Shown piece by piece: positions 41,466 through 51,187 of a DNA stretch of 64,000 nucleotides. The notes under the pieces were generated by a model, which ran no database searches, was not told where the DNA came from, and worked only from the letters and a program-made list of their open reading frames with translations. The position numbers and the translations under genes were made by a program. Each line of letters starts with the position of its first letter. Position 1 is the stretch's first letter. The stretch spans positions 3,450,501-3,514,500 of the forward strand of contig NZ_JBBOYD010000001.1 in the NCBI RefSeq assembly GCF_038007965.1, read 5' to 3'. Source of the stretch: Niallia sp. FSL W8-0635. GTDB taxonomy: Bacteria > Bacillota > Bacilli > Bacillales > Cytobacillaceae.

Positions 41466-42523
41466 ATATGAACGACTCCTTTGATATGGTTGGCTACAGC
41501 CTTTTCATCATTAGGAAGAACTACTGGCTTTATCGGACTAACATCAATCGCTGTATTTGGATCCTTTAAGCCATTTCCTGTAAGAATAGCTACTATTTTG
41601 CTTCCTTTTGGAATTTTTCCACTTTGGATATGCTTATACACACCTGCAATGGATGCACAGGAACCTGGTTCCGCAAATATACCTTCTGTAGCAGCAATTG
41701 TACGATACGCAGCTACTATTTCTTCATCTGTTACCTCATCAATGATACCATTTGATTCTTCTTGTGCTTGAACAGCTAACTTCCAGCTTGCTGGATTACC
41801 AATGCGAATCGCTGTCGCAATTGTTTCTGGATTTTCAAAAACACGGTTATGCACAATCGCTGCTGCTCCTGCTGCCTCAAAACCATGGATTTTTGGAAGT
41901 CCAGTTTGCTTAACTTCATGATATTCTTTAAACCCTTTCCAATAAGCACTGATATTTCCAGCATTTCCAACTGGGATTGCCAATATATCTGGTGCAGCAC
42001 CCAACTGATCACATACTTCAAATGCTGCCGTTTTTTGACCCTCTAAGCGATATGGATTCACAGAATTTACGAGCGCTACTGGTTCTGTTTCGCTAATTTT
42101 CCGCACCATTTGTAAGGCCTGATCAAAATTCCCTTCAATCGCAATTATCTCTGCACCATACATTACAGCTTGCGCAAGTTTACCCATCGCGATTTTCCCT
42201 TCTGGAATAACTACAATACAACGCATTCCTGCACGAGTAGCATATGCCGCTGCCGCTGCAGATGTATTACCAGTAGACGCACAGATCACGGTTGAGTTTC
42301 CTTCTTCCTTCGCCTTAGCAACCGCCATTACCATTCCTCTATCTTTAAAAGAACCCGTAGGATTAGTTCCTTCTGTTTTGACATAAAGCTCTACGCCCCA
42401 CTCCTCTGATAGCTTATCTAGCTTTATTAATGGCGTATTTCCTTCATTTAATGTTAACATTGGTGTAGATTCATTTATTGGCAAATATTCTTTATATTCT
42501 TCTAAAAGGCCCTTCCATCTCAT
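41462..42523 (-). CDS. thrC: Threonine synthase
   Basis: This PLP lyase converts O-phosphohomoserine to threonine. It has 353 residues: [14 protein letters not shown], then the PLP lysine in [38 protein letters not shown], and the glycine loop [16 protein letters not shown]. It is a short-type synthase as in Bacillus. The start shares a base with the hom stop (TAATG) and the end overlaps thrB, so all three are translationally coupled. Confidence 0.96.
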   Translation of the reverse strand: MRWKGLLEEYKEYLPINESTPMLTLNEGNTPLIKLDKLSEEWGVELYVKTEGTNPTGSFKDRGMVMAVAKAKEEGNSTVICASTGNTSAAAAAYATRAGMRCIVVIPEGKIAMGKLAQAVMYGAEIIAIEGNFDQALQMVRKISETEPVALVNSVNPYRLEGQKTAAFEVCDQLGAAPDILAIPVGNAGNISAYWKGFKEYHEVKQTGLPKIHGFEAAGAAAIVHNRVFENPETIATAIRIGNPASWKLAVQAQEESNGIIDEVTDEEIVAAYRTIAATEGIFAEPGSCASIAGVYKHIQSGKIPKGSKIVAILTGNGLKDPNTAIDVSPIKPVVLPNDEKAVANHIKGVVHI

Positions 42524-43818
42524 TACTTTATGCCCCCTTCAACTCGATATGAACTTTTGACTGTTCGAACAGATGCTAAATCCCTTAATTCTAATAAAAT
42601 ATTTTCATAGTTTAATAAAGATGCATGATGTGTCACTAAGACAATCTCCGCTAGGCCTTTTTCCTTCACAGGTAATTGAAGAATTTTCTCAAAGCTTACC
42701 CCATGTTGTGAGAAAATAGAGGTAATTTCGGCAAATACACCGACCTCATCCTTTACTTGGAGACGCAAGAAGTATTTAGAGAACATTTCATCTGCGTCTT
42801 TTAGCTTCTTTTTAAATTGCGGGGCAATCGCGCCTTTTCCATTAACACCTAATCGCATGTTTTTTAATACATTCACTAAATCAGACACAACGGCTGTTGC
42901 AGTCGGTAAACTACCTGCACCAGGACCATAAAACATCGTTTCCCCAACAGCTTCCCCATATACATATACAGCATTATATTCATTATGAACGGATGCCAAT
43001 GGATGACTATCAATAATAAATGTCGGCTGTACACTAACCTCTACTTTTTCTGCCTGTCTTTGAGCGATACCAATTAACTTCATTGTGTATCCTAACTGCT
43101 TTCCATACTGAATATCTTCATCTGTTACATTTGTTATTCCTTCTACCTTCACATCTTCTAAGCCGATATTCATGGAAAAACCAAGTGTCGCTAAAATTGT
43201 CATTTTTCTAGCTGCATCCAGTCCTTCTACATCTGACGTAGGGTCACTTTCCGCAAATCCTAATTGCTGTGCTTCTAATAAGACATCTTCATAGGCTCGT
43301 TGCTGTTGACTCATTTTTGTTAAAATAAAATTAGTTGTACCGTTCACTATTCCCATCAATTTAATGATCCGATCAGAAGCTAATCCATCCACCAAACCTC
43401 TTAAGATAGGAATACCCCCAGCAACACTTGCCTCGTAAAATAAATCACAATTGTTCTGAGAAGCTGCTTGTAAAAGCTCTGCTCCATGGACAGCCATTAA
43501 ATCTTTATTCGCAGTTACTACTTGCTTTTTATTTTTTAACGCTTTAAGTAAGATGTTTTTTGTCTCTTCAATCCCACCCATTACTTCAATAACCACATCT
43601 ATTTCCGGATCATCCAGAATATCATTTGCGTCAACCGTTAAGAGAATATCCTTTAACTCTACATCTCGCTCCTTATTTATATTTTTGACGAGAATTTTGT
43701 TTACTTTCACAGGACATCCAACCTGATGCATAATTTTATCCTGATGATTCTCGATAATTTTTACAACGCCCGATCCAACAGTTCCTAGTCCGAGTAGTCC
43801 AATTGAGATTGTCTCCAT
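42523..43818 (-). CDS. hom: Homoserine dehydrogenase
   Basis: This enzyme reduces aspartate semialdehyde to homoserine with NAD(P)H. The N-terminal Rossmann motif is [18 protein letters not shown], the catalytic domain has [33 protein letters not shown] and [16 protein letters not shown], and the end is an ACT domain ([26 protein letters not shown]) for feedback control by threonine. The ATG at 43818 is preceded by GGGAGG; the longer frame to 43920 has no site. It has 431 residues, like B. subtilis Hom (433), and leads the threonine operon. Confidence 0.95.
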   Translation of the reverse strand: METISIGLLGLGTVGSGVVKIIENHQDKIMHQVGCPVKVNKILVKNINKERDVELKDILLTVDANDILDDPEIDVVIEVMGGIEETKNILLKALKNKKQVVTANKDLMAVHGAELLQAASQNNCDLFYEASVAGGIPILRGLVDGLASDRIIKLMGIVNGTTNFILTKMSQQQRAYEDVLLEAQQLGFAESDPTSDVEGLDAARKMTILATLGFSMNIGLEDVKVEGITNVTDEDIQYGKQLGYTMKLIGIAQRQAEKVEVSVQPTFIIDSHPLASVHNEYNAVYVYGEAVGETMFYGPGAGSLPTATAVVSDLVNVLKNMRLGVNGKGAIAPQFKKKLKDADEMFSKYFLRLQVKDEVGVFAEITSIFSQHGVSFEKILQLPVKEKGLAEIVLVTHHASLLNYENILLELRDLASVRTVKSSYRVEGGIK

Positions 43819-43929
43819 CTGATTTCCTCCCGATGATGTTCTTTTTACAAGAACAACTGTCTTTGTATAGTAGACATTATAGTGTTTGATTCCTTTTTTT
43901 ACAAGGGGGAGTTTAATCATTCCTTTGTA

Positions 43930-44420
43930 ATTTACTTTTTTATAAAGACGATATAATCAAATTTCCCCAAAAAAAGATATTGTTTTCGTAAAGTTTTCTG
44001 CTATAATCCGAGTCCTGAATACACTTCCGTTTCCATGTGGCTAAGCTTAAGAATTCGAGGTCTCACCGTTCTCGCTAATCCCATATGGAGTCTATTTTTC
44101 CTGTTGAAAAAGGTCCAACCTTTAAAGAAAACAGCAAAACAAAGCTCGTTTACTCATTGAATCTATTATAAAGGAAGATCTTACAATTCTAAAAGGAAAA
44201 TTATAAATTTTATGTATTTTTAGATTTTTCGAAAGATGAAATTTATAAAGCTATTTAATTTTTCATCCCATGTAGTAGACGAGACAGCTTTTGATTAATT
44301 TAGTCGCTCTCTGTTATTTTTATTTCACTTCGATAGGAATGAGCACTAAGAAGACTCATCTGCTCGCTTCACCCAAAACGGGCATCGAGTTACTATTTCA
44401 CGATAGGATATTTACACTTT
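43930..44420. other. Gene-free interval upstream of hom with AT-rich and repeat-like sequence
   Basis: No supported ORF or RNA fold was found. It contains TGTTTTCGTAAAGTTTTCTGC (43981-44001), which is closely repeated at 46261-46284 near the second dispersed-repeat copy. It also contains several GC-richer patches (44090-44160, 44290-44400) that resemble decayed sequence. The hom promoter must lie in its left part. Confidence 0.45.
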
Positions 44421-44424
44421 AAAA

Positions 44425-44470
44425 AGACCTTATTAAACCACTGAATCTTACCGCCGTTTTAATAAGGTCT
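44425..44470. terminator. yutH terminator
   Basis: AGACCTTATTAAA and TTTTAATAAGGTCT form a 12-13-bp stem, bordered by AAAAA on the left and ATTTTA on the right. It lies 21 bp past the yutH stop. Confidence 0.8.
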
Positions 44471-44490
44471 ATTTTATCCACATCGTTTAT

Positions 44491-45492
44491 TTATAACCAT
44501 GTAACAATCGGTATCTTCATCGTTTTAACGGGAACTTCCGTGTTTAGATAAAATTCCTTGAGAAATATTTCTAATTCTCTTGATTGATTAAGCATTTTTT
44601 TTAGCCGTTCTTCTAGAAACAGTCGATCAGCTTCATGTGTAGAAGAATAATAATTTTCCACACATTCCACATAATGAATGGGGAATAACAATCTTGCGTA
44701 TATTAATCTCCAAGCAAAAGAGCTTAATGGCATAACACTTTGATATTCTTCATAGAATGTTTTTACTTCTCTATGATACGTTTTAATATTTCTAAAATAA
44801 CGGTCTCTTGTCCATTCAGCAAGATCTCTACCACAATGATCAAAAACCCAATCAAACGGGTTCTTGATGTAATATTCTCCGTCCCATGTATCTTTAGTAA
44901 AGCGATTATAACAAATCGTTCCACTGTCCACAGCACTTGGATCGTCATCTAGCTCTGTGTCAACAAGATACTGGATTGCGTTCTCAGCGATCCCCATATA
45001 ATATGGGAAGGATTCTAGAAATAGCTTATCGAATTCACTTTCTGGCTGTTTATATAACATACTGTTCCAGAATCCTTCCATTTGATCCATTCTTTGTTCC
45101 CACATGCTTTTCCATTGTCCCATTCTGCTAATTTTTTGCACGCCAAATTGAACCGTTCTGCCTCTAAAATGAAACTTTCCCAGCTTTCTACCTAGTTGTC
45201 GAGACCGAAAAGACCGCAACCGATCATTTATAAGCACACAATATTGCTGTTCCTCTATTTCTGTGTGTTTATCCCCCTCCTTTGACTCTAATAGCATACT
45301 TACCTGCCGATCGCCACTTTGGTATATATGTGTAGCAAGCTGGTCTCTTTCCATAAGCTCCTCTTCCTCTATCCTTCCAACGGGAACGAGTGTATATAGC
45401 TTTCCTCCACTAATACAGGCTTCATAATGACCTATTCTAGTTTCTTCTTCTACATCAATCCCATATTTTGCATATAAAATATTACGAATCAT
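44491..45492 (-). CDS. yutH: Spore coat-associated protein YutH (CotS/aminoglycoside kinase-like fold)
   Basis: This 333-residue protein resembles B. subtilis YutH, a spore-coat protein with a degenerate kinase-like (CotS family) fold. Visible features are KLGKFHFRG, then a middle with ICYNRFTKDTWDGEYYIKNPFDWVFDHCGRDLAEWTRDRYF, which corresponds to the Brenner/DFG region of choline kinase-like proteins without the full catalytic set. There is no signal peptide. AGGAGGAGG precedes the ATG. It lies next to hom and yutG as in B. subtilis. It should be made in the mother cell during sporulation. Confidence 0.85.
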   Translation of the reverse strand: MIRNILYAKYGIDVEEETRIGHYEACISGGKLYTLVPVGRIEEEELMERDQLATHIYQSGDRQVSMLLESKEGDKHTEIEEQQYCVLINDRLRSFRSRQLGRKLGKFHFRGRTVQFGVQKISRMGQWKSMWEQRMDQMEGFWNSMLYKQPESEFDKLFLESFPYYMGIAENAIQYLVDTELDDDPSAVDSGTICYNRFTKDTWDGEYYIKNPFDWVFDHCGRDLAEWTRDRYFRNIKTYHREVKTFYEEYQSVMPLSSFAWRLIYARLLFPIHYVECVENYYSSTHEADRLFLEERLKKMLNQSRELEIFLKEFYLNTEVPVKTMKIPIVTWL

Positions 45493-45683
45493 TTTTCCTC
45501 CTCCTCTTCCCTCTCTTTTAGGAGTATATGATGATATATGTTAAAACTTGTTAAGCGGATAAAATTAATGAATTTCCCTTTCCATGGAAACAATAGAAGT
45601 AGAGGAACATTTAATACGTATCGTGCATATAATAATAAACACTGTGACTACATAGTGAATAAACTAAAGAAAAGGTGAAGTTC

Positions 45684-46175
45684 ATGTCATTAAAGGACCT
45701 AACAGAAAAAACAGCTAGAAAGTGGTTACATGAACGTGGAGTTAACATAGAGGATATTGCGGAGCTTGTCTATCTTTTACAAGAGAAATATCATAAAGAT
45801 TTAAAAATGGAAGATTGTATCCATAATGTGGAACGAGTCTTATCAAAACGAGAGGTTCAAAACGCGATTATTACAGGGATCCAATTAGATATACTTGCAG
45901 AAAAGAAGCTACTAGAATCCCCCCTACAAGAAATTGTGGAAATGGATGAAGGGCTTTATGGCGTGGATGAAGTACTTGCATTTTCTATTGTTAATGTTTA
46001 TGGTTCCATTGGATTTACGAATTACGGATATGTAGATAAATTAAAACCTGGAATTTTACAAAAGCTAAATGATAAGAGTTCTGGCGAATGTCATACTTTT
46101 TTAGATGACATTGTAGGAGCCATCGCAGCCGCAGCTTCAAGTAGACTAGCTCACCGTGCTAAAGGGGAAGAATAA
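45684..46175 (+). CDS. yutG: Phosphatidylglycerophosphatase A-related protein YutG
   Basis: This 163-residue protein belongs to the PgpA-like family. It has the helical start LTEKTARKWLHERGVNIEDIAELVYLLQEKYH, the acidic DEVLAFSIVNVYGSIGFTNYGYVDKLKPGI, and the conserved C-terminal HTFLDDIVGAIAAAASSRLAHR with Asp-Asp. It lacks the membrane helices of classical PgpA and is probably soluble or peripheral. The ATG at 45684 follows AAAGGTG; the GTG at 45675 overlaps that site. It is divergent from yutH. In B. subtilis YutG is reported to act on lipid phosphates, which is only inferred here. Confidence 0.82.
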   Translation: MSLKDLTEKTARKWLHERGVNIEDIAELVYLLQEKYHKDLKMEDCIHNVERVLSKREVQNAIITGIQLDILAEKKLLESPLQEIVEMDEGLYGVDEVLAFSIVNVYGSIGFTNYGYVDKLKPGILQKLNDKSSGECHTFLDDIVGAIAAAASSRLAHRAKGEE

Positions 46176-46206
46176 GACACAACTAATAAAGGACGTTTCA
46201 AAATAC

Positions 46207-46225
46207 AGTATACAACTTGTATACT
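46207..46225. other. 19-bp palindrome after yutG
   Basis: AGTATACAACTTGTATACT is a 9-bp inverted repeat around one base, 32 bp past the yutG stop. With the following TTTT it may be a weak terminator. Its near-perfect symmetry also fits a protein-binding site. Confidence 0.4.
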
Positions 46226-46258
46226 TTTAGCGTAGCGTCTTCTTTTCTTATTATTTTG

Positions 46259-46768
46259 AGCTGTTTTCGTAAAGTTTATTGCAATTGAGAGGCAGTTTTC
46301 TGTATTACTTTTATTGACTTTAATAAGCTGGTCGATAAAAAGCTACTGATTGGGCTTAGTGATCAGCTTAATCATCAGCGCTGATAATAGACGGAAAAAT
46401 TCCGCTTAATTAGCAATTAATATAAAAAAAGGCTGAAATAGACGGAGAGATTCCGTCTATTGGCTCAAAGTCTTCAGAAATGGGTGGTTTTGTTGTGTAT
46501 AAGCGAAAAAAATACCCTTATTTTCTCTAAAACAAGCTCCATTCTGCATGTAACCGGAAAAACTCCGCTAATTTTACTTTTCGCGGTTCTTCGGTAAAGG
46601 AAAAGACATCCTCTTTAAAAGAGTACAATGAAACATATCACCAGTGAGTAGATTTTATATTCCTAATTAAAAAACTCGCCATTACAGCGAGTTTTCCTTT
46701 TTATCTACCAGTAATGATGCCAATTTAAAATAGCACCTCAAAACAGAACGATTTATTGGAAAACCGTC
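46259..46768. repeat. Dispersed intergenic repeat, copy 2, with three CGGA-N5-TCCG modules
   Basis: This gene-free 510-bp stretch holds three short inverted modules of one pattern: GACGGAAAAATTCCGC (46392-46409), TAGACGGAGAGATTCCGTCTA (46447-46467) and ACCGGAAAAACTCCGC (46552-46570). Then comes the block with hairpin AAAACTCGC/GCGAGTTTT (46671-46695) and GCACCTCAAAACAGAAC. The last module plus the hairpin block match positions 1-340 of the window in order. TGTTTTCGTAAAGTTT near its left edge recurs at 43981. It ends directly at the yutF stop codon. Confidence 0.6.
46671..46695. terminator. yutF terminator (within repeat copy 2)
   Basis: AAAACTCGC and GCGAGTTTT form a 9-bp stem with A and T tracts, the counterpart of the hairpin at 192-213. 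Confidence 0.65.
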
Positions 46769-47545
46769 TTATTTTTTTATAACCCAATCACTTAAGCTAT
46801 CCATCGTATAGGTTGGCTGTGTCGAGTATTCGCCTAATTGCTCTTTCGTCGTTACTCCTGTATGAACTAAGAGTGTATCCATATTTGCATTAATACCAGC
46901 CAGAATGTCCGTCTGATAGTTATCTCCTACCATCAAAACATCCTCTTTAGGCAGATTCAATAATTTAATTGCTTGAGACACAATGATAGCTTCCGGCTTT
47001 CCAATAACGACTGGCTGTTGCTGTGTACTTACTGAAATAACGGATGTAATAGCACCATTACCTGGCAATAAACCCCGTTCACTAGGCAAAGCTGTATCAC
47101 CATTTGTAATAATAAAACTTGCCCCATTGCGTACGGCAAGACAAGCTACTGTCAGTTTTTCATAGGTAATCTGCTGGTCAAGCCCAGCAACCACATAATC
47201 GACATTATTAGAATCTGTAATTAGCTTTAAGCTTTTATCTTCTAATGCTTGTCGAAGCCCTTCCTCACCAATCATAAATACATTTGCCTCAGGTGATTTT
47301 TCAGCAATATAGTTTGCTGATGCCATAGCGGAAGTAAAAACCTCACTTGCTTTTGCTGGTATATCAAATTCTCGTAGCTTTTGCGCTACCTGTTCTGGTG
47401 TTTTCGTTGAATTGTTCGTGACATAAAGATAAGGAATTTTTGCAGCAATTAATCGCTTTACAAATGCTGCAGCCTCTTCAATCACTTCTGTTCCTCGATA
47501 CATCGTACCATCTAAATCGATTAGATATCCTTTATAAGCTTTCAT
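46769..47545 (-). CDS. yutF: HAD-superfamily phosphatase YutF (NagD-like, TIGR01457 type)
   Basis: This 258-residue cytoplasmic phosphatase of the NagD/p-nitrophenylphosphatase group has motif I GYLIDLDGTMYRG (nucleophile and acid Asp), motif II VTNNST, a C2 cap, motif III Lys in IGKPEAI and motif IV VLMVGDNYQTDILAGINANMDTLLVHTG. Length and position after yutG equal B. subtilis YutF. The substrate in vivo is not known; the family acts on nucleotide or sugar phosphates. Confidence 0.9.
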   Translation of the reverse strand: MKAYKGYLIDLDGTMYRGTEVIEEAAAFVKRLIAAKIPYLYVTNNSTKTPEQVAQKLREFDIPAKASEVFTSAMASANYIAEKSPEANVFMIGEEGLRQALEDKSLKLITDSNNVDYVVAGLDQQITYEKLTVACLAVRNGASFIITNGDTALPSERGLLPGNGAITSVISVSTQQQPVVIGKPEAIIVSQAIKLLNLPKEDVLMVGDNYQTDILAGINANMDTLLVHTGVTTKEQLGEYSTQPTYTMDSLSDWVIKK

Positions 47546-47582
47546 TTATAAAAATCCTTTCTCAGGTTACAACTTCACAACA

Positions 47583-48020
47583 TTATTTTCTAAATGCAGA
47601 TACAGGACCAAGTTCATGAGTCAAGTATTCTTTCACAGAAGGAATAAACGATTTTATCGAATGCATTTTTTCTGTAAATGCAGCAGCCAATTCTTGATGT
47701 TTAATATCCGTATAATGATGGACAAGCTGTTTTCTCCAAAGAATTAATTCCTTCATATCTTGCGCTATTTCTAAAGTAATTACTTTTTCATCTGTAAGTA
47801 TATCTACAATATCATCGTAGCTCCCAGGATCTCTCATAATAAACCCATCAATCATGCTATTTCCTACATCTAAAATGACTTCAATCATCATATGTGTTAT
47901 TCTTTCCAATGCCACTTTCTCGATAAAGGTATTCCAATTATCCTGATTTTCAAATTGACGGATAAGTTCTTGGTAATAGCATAATTGTTCGTCTATTTTT
48001 TCTCTATCCACAAAATACAT
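47583..48020 (-). CDS. yutE: HEPN-domain protein YutE (HepT-like, DUF86)
   Basis: This 145-residue all-helical protein has the DUF86/HepT pattern: MTHMMIEV...VGNSMIDGFIMRDPGSYDDIVDIL, then the HEPN ribonuclease-like motif R-x4-H in LWRKQLVHHYTDI. In toxin-antitoxin loci such a protein pairs with an MNT nucleotidyltransferase, but none is adjacent here. The ATG at 48020 is preferred: an in-frame ATG at 48041 precedes the GGAGA site, and the chosen length equals B. subtilis YutE (144). It is likely a conserved housekeeping HEPN protein rather than an active toxin. Confidence 0.82.
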   Translation of the reverse strand: MYFVDREKIDEQLCYYQELIRQFENQDNWNTFIEKVALERITHMMIEVILDVGNSMIDGFIMRDPGSYDDIVDILTDEKVITLEIAQDMKELILWRKQLVHHYTDIKHQELAAAFTEKMHSIKSFIPSVKEYLTHELGPVSAFRK

Positions 48021-48044
48021 AATGTCGATTTCTCCTTCCATGTC

Positions 48045-49343
48045 TTATGAAATTTGTAAATGATCACTTAAGCTAGTTGGTCTGGCATAGAAATATCCTT
48101 GGGCTAAATCAACTTTATTCTTAGATAAAACAGAGGCTTCCTCTGCACTTTCGATTCCTTCTGCAACCACAATCGAGCCCACTTCTTTTGCGATAAGAAG
48201 CAATCCTTTTAACATCGATTCCTTCACCGAATTTTTATCAATATTCTGGATGACAGACCGATCAATTTTAATGATATCTGGCATAATTTCGCTTATAGAA
48301 TTAAGGCTTGCATAACCTGCTCCCGTATCATCAACCGCAATTAAAAATCCAAGCATTCTTAACACCTTAAGGTTATTGGTAAAGTGCTCTAAGCCTTCAA
48401 ATGAATCTCTTTCTGTTATCTCAATCGTAATTTTCCGTGGTGAAATCCCTTTAAATCGACGAATTACATTTTGAATATCTTTAACAAATCTTGGGTTTCC
48501 TATCGTAACAGGTGTAAAGTTGATAAAGATATTGTGCCTCCATTTGGTCTGCTGAATTTGTTCAAATGCTTTTTCAAGAACAATCATTTCAAGATCATAC
48601 AAAAACTTCGTTTGTCTTGCTAATGAGAATAGTTGAAGAGGATTTTCTAATGCCGATCCTTTTGGCCCTCTTGTCAGCATTTCGCAGGCATGGATTTTAT
48701 TTGTCTCGACATCCATGATTGGTTGGGCCAATAGGTTGATGCTTTTATTGGCAACAATATCGCTTAATGTATGCACTAATTTATTAAATTCTGTATCAGA
48801 CCTTTTATGTGCCATTGCAAGAGCTAACTCATAAGCTGTTTGAATGGCATCTTGAAGATAGGCATATTTTTTCTCGGTAAACATATACCCTGTATTAAAA
48901 ACAGGTTGAACTCTTCCTGTTTCACGAAAGACATCTTCGACCTTATGTATAATGTTTCTTATTAAATTATCTAGAAGTGCTAAACACTCCGTTCCTTGCT
49001 GCCATTTAATAAACATGGTTAATCCATTCGGACTATAATCATGAATAGCAAGAATTTCATTTGAAACATCCAATGATTGTATTGTTGTACGAAATGTTTT
49101 TTTTAGAAAACGAATATAATCTAAATAAACCGCCACTTCTAATTGTTGCTTAATTCTATGTAAGTTTGTTATATCGATTACAACAACTGCCACTTCATAT
49201 CCATGGTTCATCGCTTTTTCTACTTGATGAATAATGGGGTCTCGCAACACAAAAGATGGCGGAAAAAACTTTATGAATTTTGCCGGAAGTAATAATTTCC
49301 CCCAATTAAATAACCTTGAATATATATTTTCTTGATATTTCAT
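48045..49343 (-). CDS. EAL-domain cyclic-di-GMP phosphodiesterase with degenerate N-terminal domain
   Basis: This 432-residue protein has no signal peptide. Its N-terminal part (about 30-180) looks like a decayed GGDEF fold (VAVVVIDITNLHRI) without the GGDEF signature. The C-terminal EAL domain (about 198-425) keeps the catalytic set: Glu221 in the EAL-equivalent EML, Asn275 in INFTP, the Glu pair of IEITE, Asp338-Asp339 in VDDTGAGYAS, Lys359 in IKIDRS, Glu395 in VAEGIE and Gln415 in AQGYFYARP. It should hydrolyse c-di-GMP to pGpG. It lies only 24 bp upstream of yutE and may be co-transcribed. This gene is not part of the B. subtilis yut cluster. Confidence 0.88.
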   Translation of the reverse strand: MKYQENIYSRLFNWGKLLLPAKFIKFFPPSFVLRDPIIHQVEKAMNHGYEVAVVVIDITNLHRIKQQLEVAVYLDYIRFLKKTFRTTIQSLDVSNEILAIHDYSPNGLTMFIKWQQGTECLALLDNLIRNIIHKVEDVFRETGRVQPVFNTGYMFTEKKYAYLQDAIQTAYELALAMAHKRSDTEFNKLVHTLSDIVANKSINLLAQPIMDVETNKIHACEMLTRGPKGSALENPLQLFSLARQTKFLYDLEMIVLEKAFEQIQQTKWRHNIFINFTPVTIGNPRFVKDIQNVIRRFKGISPRKITIEITERDSFEGLEHFTNNLKVLRMLGFLIAVDDTGAGYASLNSISEIMPDIIKIDRSVIQNIDKNSVKESMLKGLLLIAKEVGSIVVAEGIESAEEASVLSKNKVDLAQGYFYARPTSLSDHLQIS

Positions 49344-49690
49344 AGCTCCATTCCTCTCAAAAGCTAACTTTTTCTGTCACAAATAAGCCTATCTCTATAT
49401 GTGGACTTTCCCTTTAATTCTAGCGGTTATAACCTAATAATCTCATGCAATATGTCGCATGAGGAATTTATTGAAGTGTAGAATAGAAAATCTTAATTTC
49501 TTGCTTATTTGTATGAAAACGACGTTTAGATCCACCTTAAGTATTTTTAAGCAGCTTACACCTTGTACATTACATACATACAAGCTAATCATCTAAAGAA
49601 ACAGTCTAATGCTATTTAAAGATCTATTTCCCGTTTTCTTTCAGAATGGAAGTTCCTTCTTTAAGAATAAAATGAGGAATTGCCTAATTA
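49344..49690. other. Gene-free interval between the EAL gene and yutD
   Basis: The 347-bp stretch holds the leader of the EAL gene and an AT-rich remainder. GGTTATAACC (49424-49433) is a short palindrome. The 90-codon plus-strand frame crossing its right end is antisense to yutD and has no ribosome binding site. I see no other feature. Confidence 0.5.
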
Positions 49691-49963
49691 CTATTTCGTT
49701 TTTTTCACTACAAAATAGGCACAGCCAAAATTACAATATTCATACAAGTACTCTGTTAATGTACTTATCTTCGTGTCAAAGCTTGATTTTTGATTATGAT
49801 CATCAAAAAAGCCACGTAGTCTTAATTGTCCATAACCCCAATCTCCGACAATATAATCATATTTCGTTAATATATCGCTAAATCTATTTTTAAATGCTTC
49901 TTCATTAAAACCTGATTTTCTTTCTTCAATCAGTTCATAACAATGATTATTAATACAAACCAA
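49691..49963 (-). CDS. yutD: YutD family protein (DUF1027)
   Basis: This 90-residue protein has the DUF1027 pattern: YELIEERKSGFNEEAFKNRFSDILTKYDYIVGDWGYGQLRLRGFFDD, then YLYEYCNFGCAYFVVKK with two cysteines. It starts with TTG at 49963, 8 nt after TGAGG; a GTG at 49972 overlaps that site. It corresponds to B. subtilis YutD, function unknown. The next conserved gene in order is lipA, on the same strand. Confidence 0.8.
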   Translation of the reverse strand: MVCINNHCYELIEERKSGFNEEAFKNRFSDILTKYDYIVGDWGYGQLRLRGFFDDHNQKSSFDTKISTLTEYLYEYCNFGCAYFVVKKTK

Positions 49964-50241
49964 TCGTATCACCTCAAAACCTGTATGGATTTCATATAAA
50001 TAGTCCCATTATAACATTACTCACTACCATTATAACCTTAGGAAAGACATTTACATAGCCAAAACAATAAAATCTTCCTATAAAATACAGAATTTTTATT
50101 TTTTACTGTTAGATATTTTTTCATGAATGGAATGATCTTTAGTATAAAAGTTCGATTAAATAAAAAATCTTAAATGATAAAGATTTATAAGGAAATGAAT
50201 ATAAAAGGGGGATTTCTTTCAAAAGATAAATAAAAAAATAA

Positions 50242-50262
50242 AGACCCCTATTTAAGGGATCT
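50242..50262 (-). terminator. lipA terminator
   Basis: On the minus strand AGATCCCT and AGGGGTCT pair around TAAAT and run into TTTATTTTTTT, 8 bp past the lipA stop. Confidence 0.75.
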
Positions 50263-50269
50263 AATAATT

Positions 50270-51187
50270 TTAAGCTTCTTTTGCATGTTCTGCCAATTGT
50301 TGATTTTTTTTCGCTTCATTTACTTGCTCATCTGCATGATAAGAAGAACGAACTAATGGTCCCGCTTCACAATGACTAAAGCCTTTGCTCAATGCAATTT
50401 CTTTCAATTCTTTAAATTCATCTGGATGGTAATATTTTTGAACCTTTAGATGCTTTGCAGTTGGCTGTAAATATTGACCAATTGTCATAATATCCACTTT
50501 ATTTTCTCTAAGATTATCCATCGTTGCAATAATTTCTTCTTTTGTTTCTCCTAAACCGATCATAATACTAGACTTTGTCGGTATATTAGGCTGCATTTCC
50601 TTTGCTCTGCGTAGAAATTCAAGGGAACGATGATATTTTGCTCTTGCACGTACTCTAGGGGTCAATCTTTCAACTGTTTCTATGTTATGGTTTAAGATAT
50701 CAGGCTTAGCATCCATTAATAAACGTAGGTTTTCTTCTACGCCTCCCATATCAGAAGGTAATACTTCAATGCTGGTGAATGGATTTTTCCTGCGAATGGC
50801 ACGAACTGTTTCTGCAAATACAGCTGCTCCACCATCTTTTAAATCGTCTCTTGCAACAGCCGTAATAACGACATGCTTTAAATTCATCGCATAAACAGAA
50901 TCTGCAACTCTTTCTGGTTCTTGCCAATCTAGCTCAGTCGGTAAGCCTGTTTTTACTGCACAAAAACGACATGCTCTTGTACAAGTATCTCCTAAAATCA
51001 TAAATGTAGCGGTTCTTCTAACAGCCCAACATTCATGAATATTTGGACATTTCGCTTCCTCACAAACCGTATGTAGTTGCTTTTCCTTCATCATTTTTTT
51101 CAAACCAGTATAGTTTTCATTCGTATTTAATTTAATTTTCAACCATTCTGGTTTGCGTAAATACTCTTGTTTTTTTTCAGACACCAT
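50270..51187 (-). CDS. lipA: Lipoyl synthase
   Basis: This radical-SAM enzyme inserts two sulfurs into octanoyl groups on lipoyl domains. It carries both clusters: the auxiliary-cluster [12 protein letters not shown] and the radical-[11 protein letters not shown], plus the C-terminal [13 protein letters not shown] with the conserved Arg-Ser-Ser-Tyr. The ATG at 51187 has AGGAG 6 nt upstream; an ATG six bases earlier overlaps the site. It has 305 residues (B. subtilis LipA 298). A GTG 3 bp further is a possible alternative start. It is divergent from lytH as in B. subtilis. Confidence 0.96.
   Translation of the reverse strand: MVSEKKQEYLRKPEWLKIKLNTNENYTGLKKMMKEKQLHTVCEEAKCPNIHECWAVRRTATFMILGDTCTRACRFCAVKTGLPTELDWQEPERVADSVYAMNLKHVVITAVARDDLKDGGAAVFAETVRAIRRKNPFTSIEVLPSDMGGVEENLRLLMDAKPDILNHNIETVERLTPRVRARAKYHRSLEFLRRAKEMQPNIPTKSSIMIGLGETKEEIIATMDNLRENKVDIMTIGQYLQPTAKHLKVQKYYHPDEFKELKEIALSKGFSHCEAGPLVRSSYHADEQVNEAKKNQQLAEHAKEA

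Noticed and set aside
43819..44490. Possible T-box or threonine-responsive leader in front of hom
   Set aside because: No T-box sequence, antiterminator pair or specifier loop could be recognised; the only hairpin belongs to yutH.
47583..48041. Active HepT/MNT toxin-antitoxin locus
   Set aside because: Only the HEPN half is present; the neighbours are yutF and an EAL gene, and the protein is a normal member of the yut block.
49609..49881. 90-codon plus-strand frame opposite yutD
   Set aside because: It is antisense to a conserved gene, lacks a ribosome binding site and shows no family pattern.
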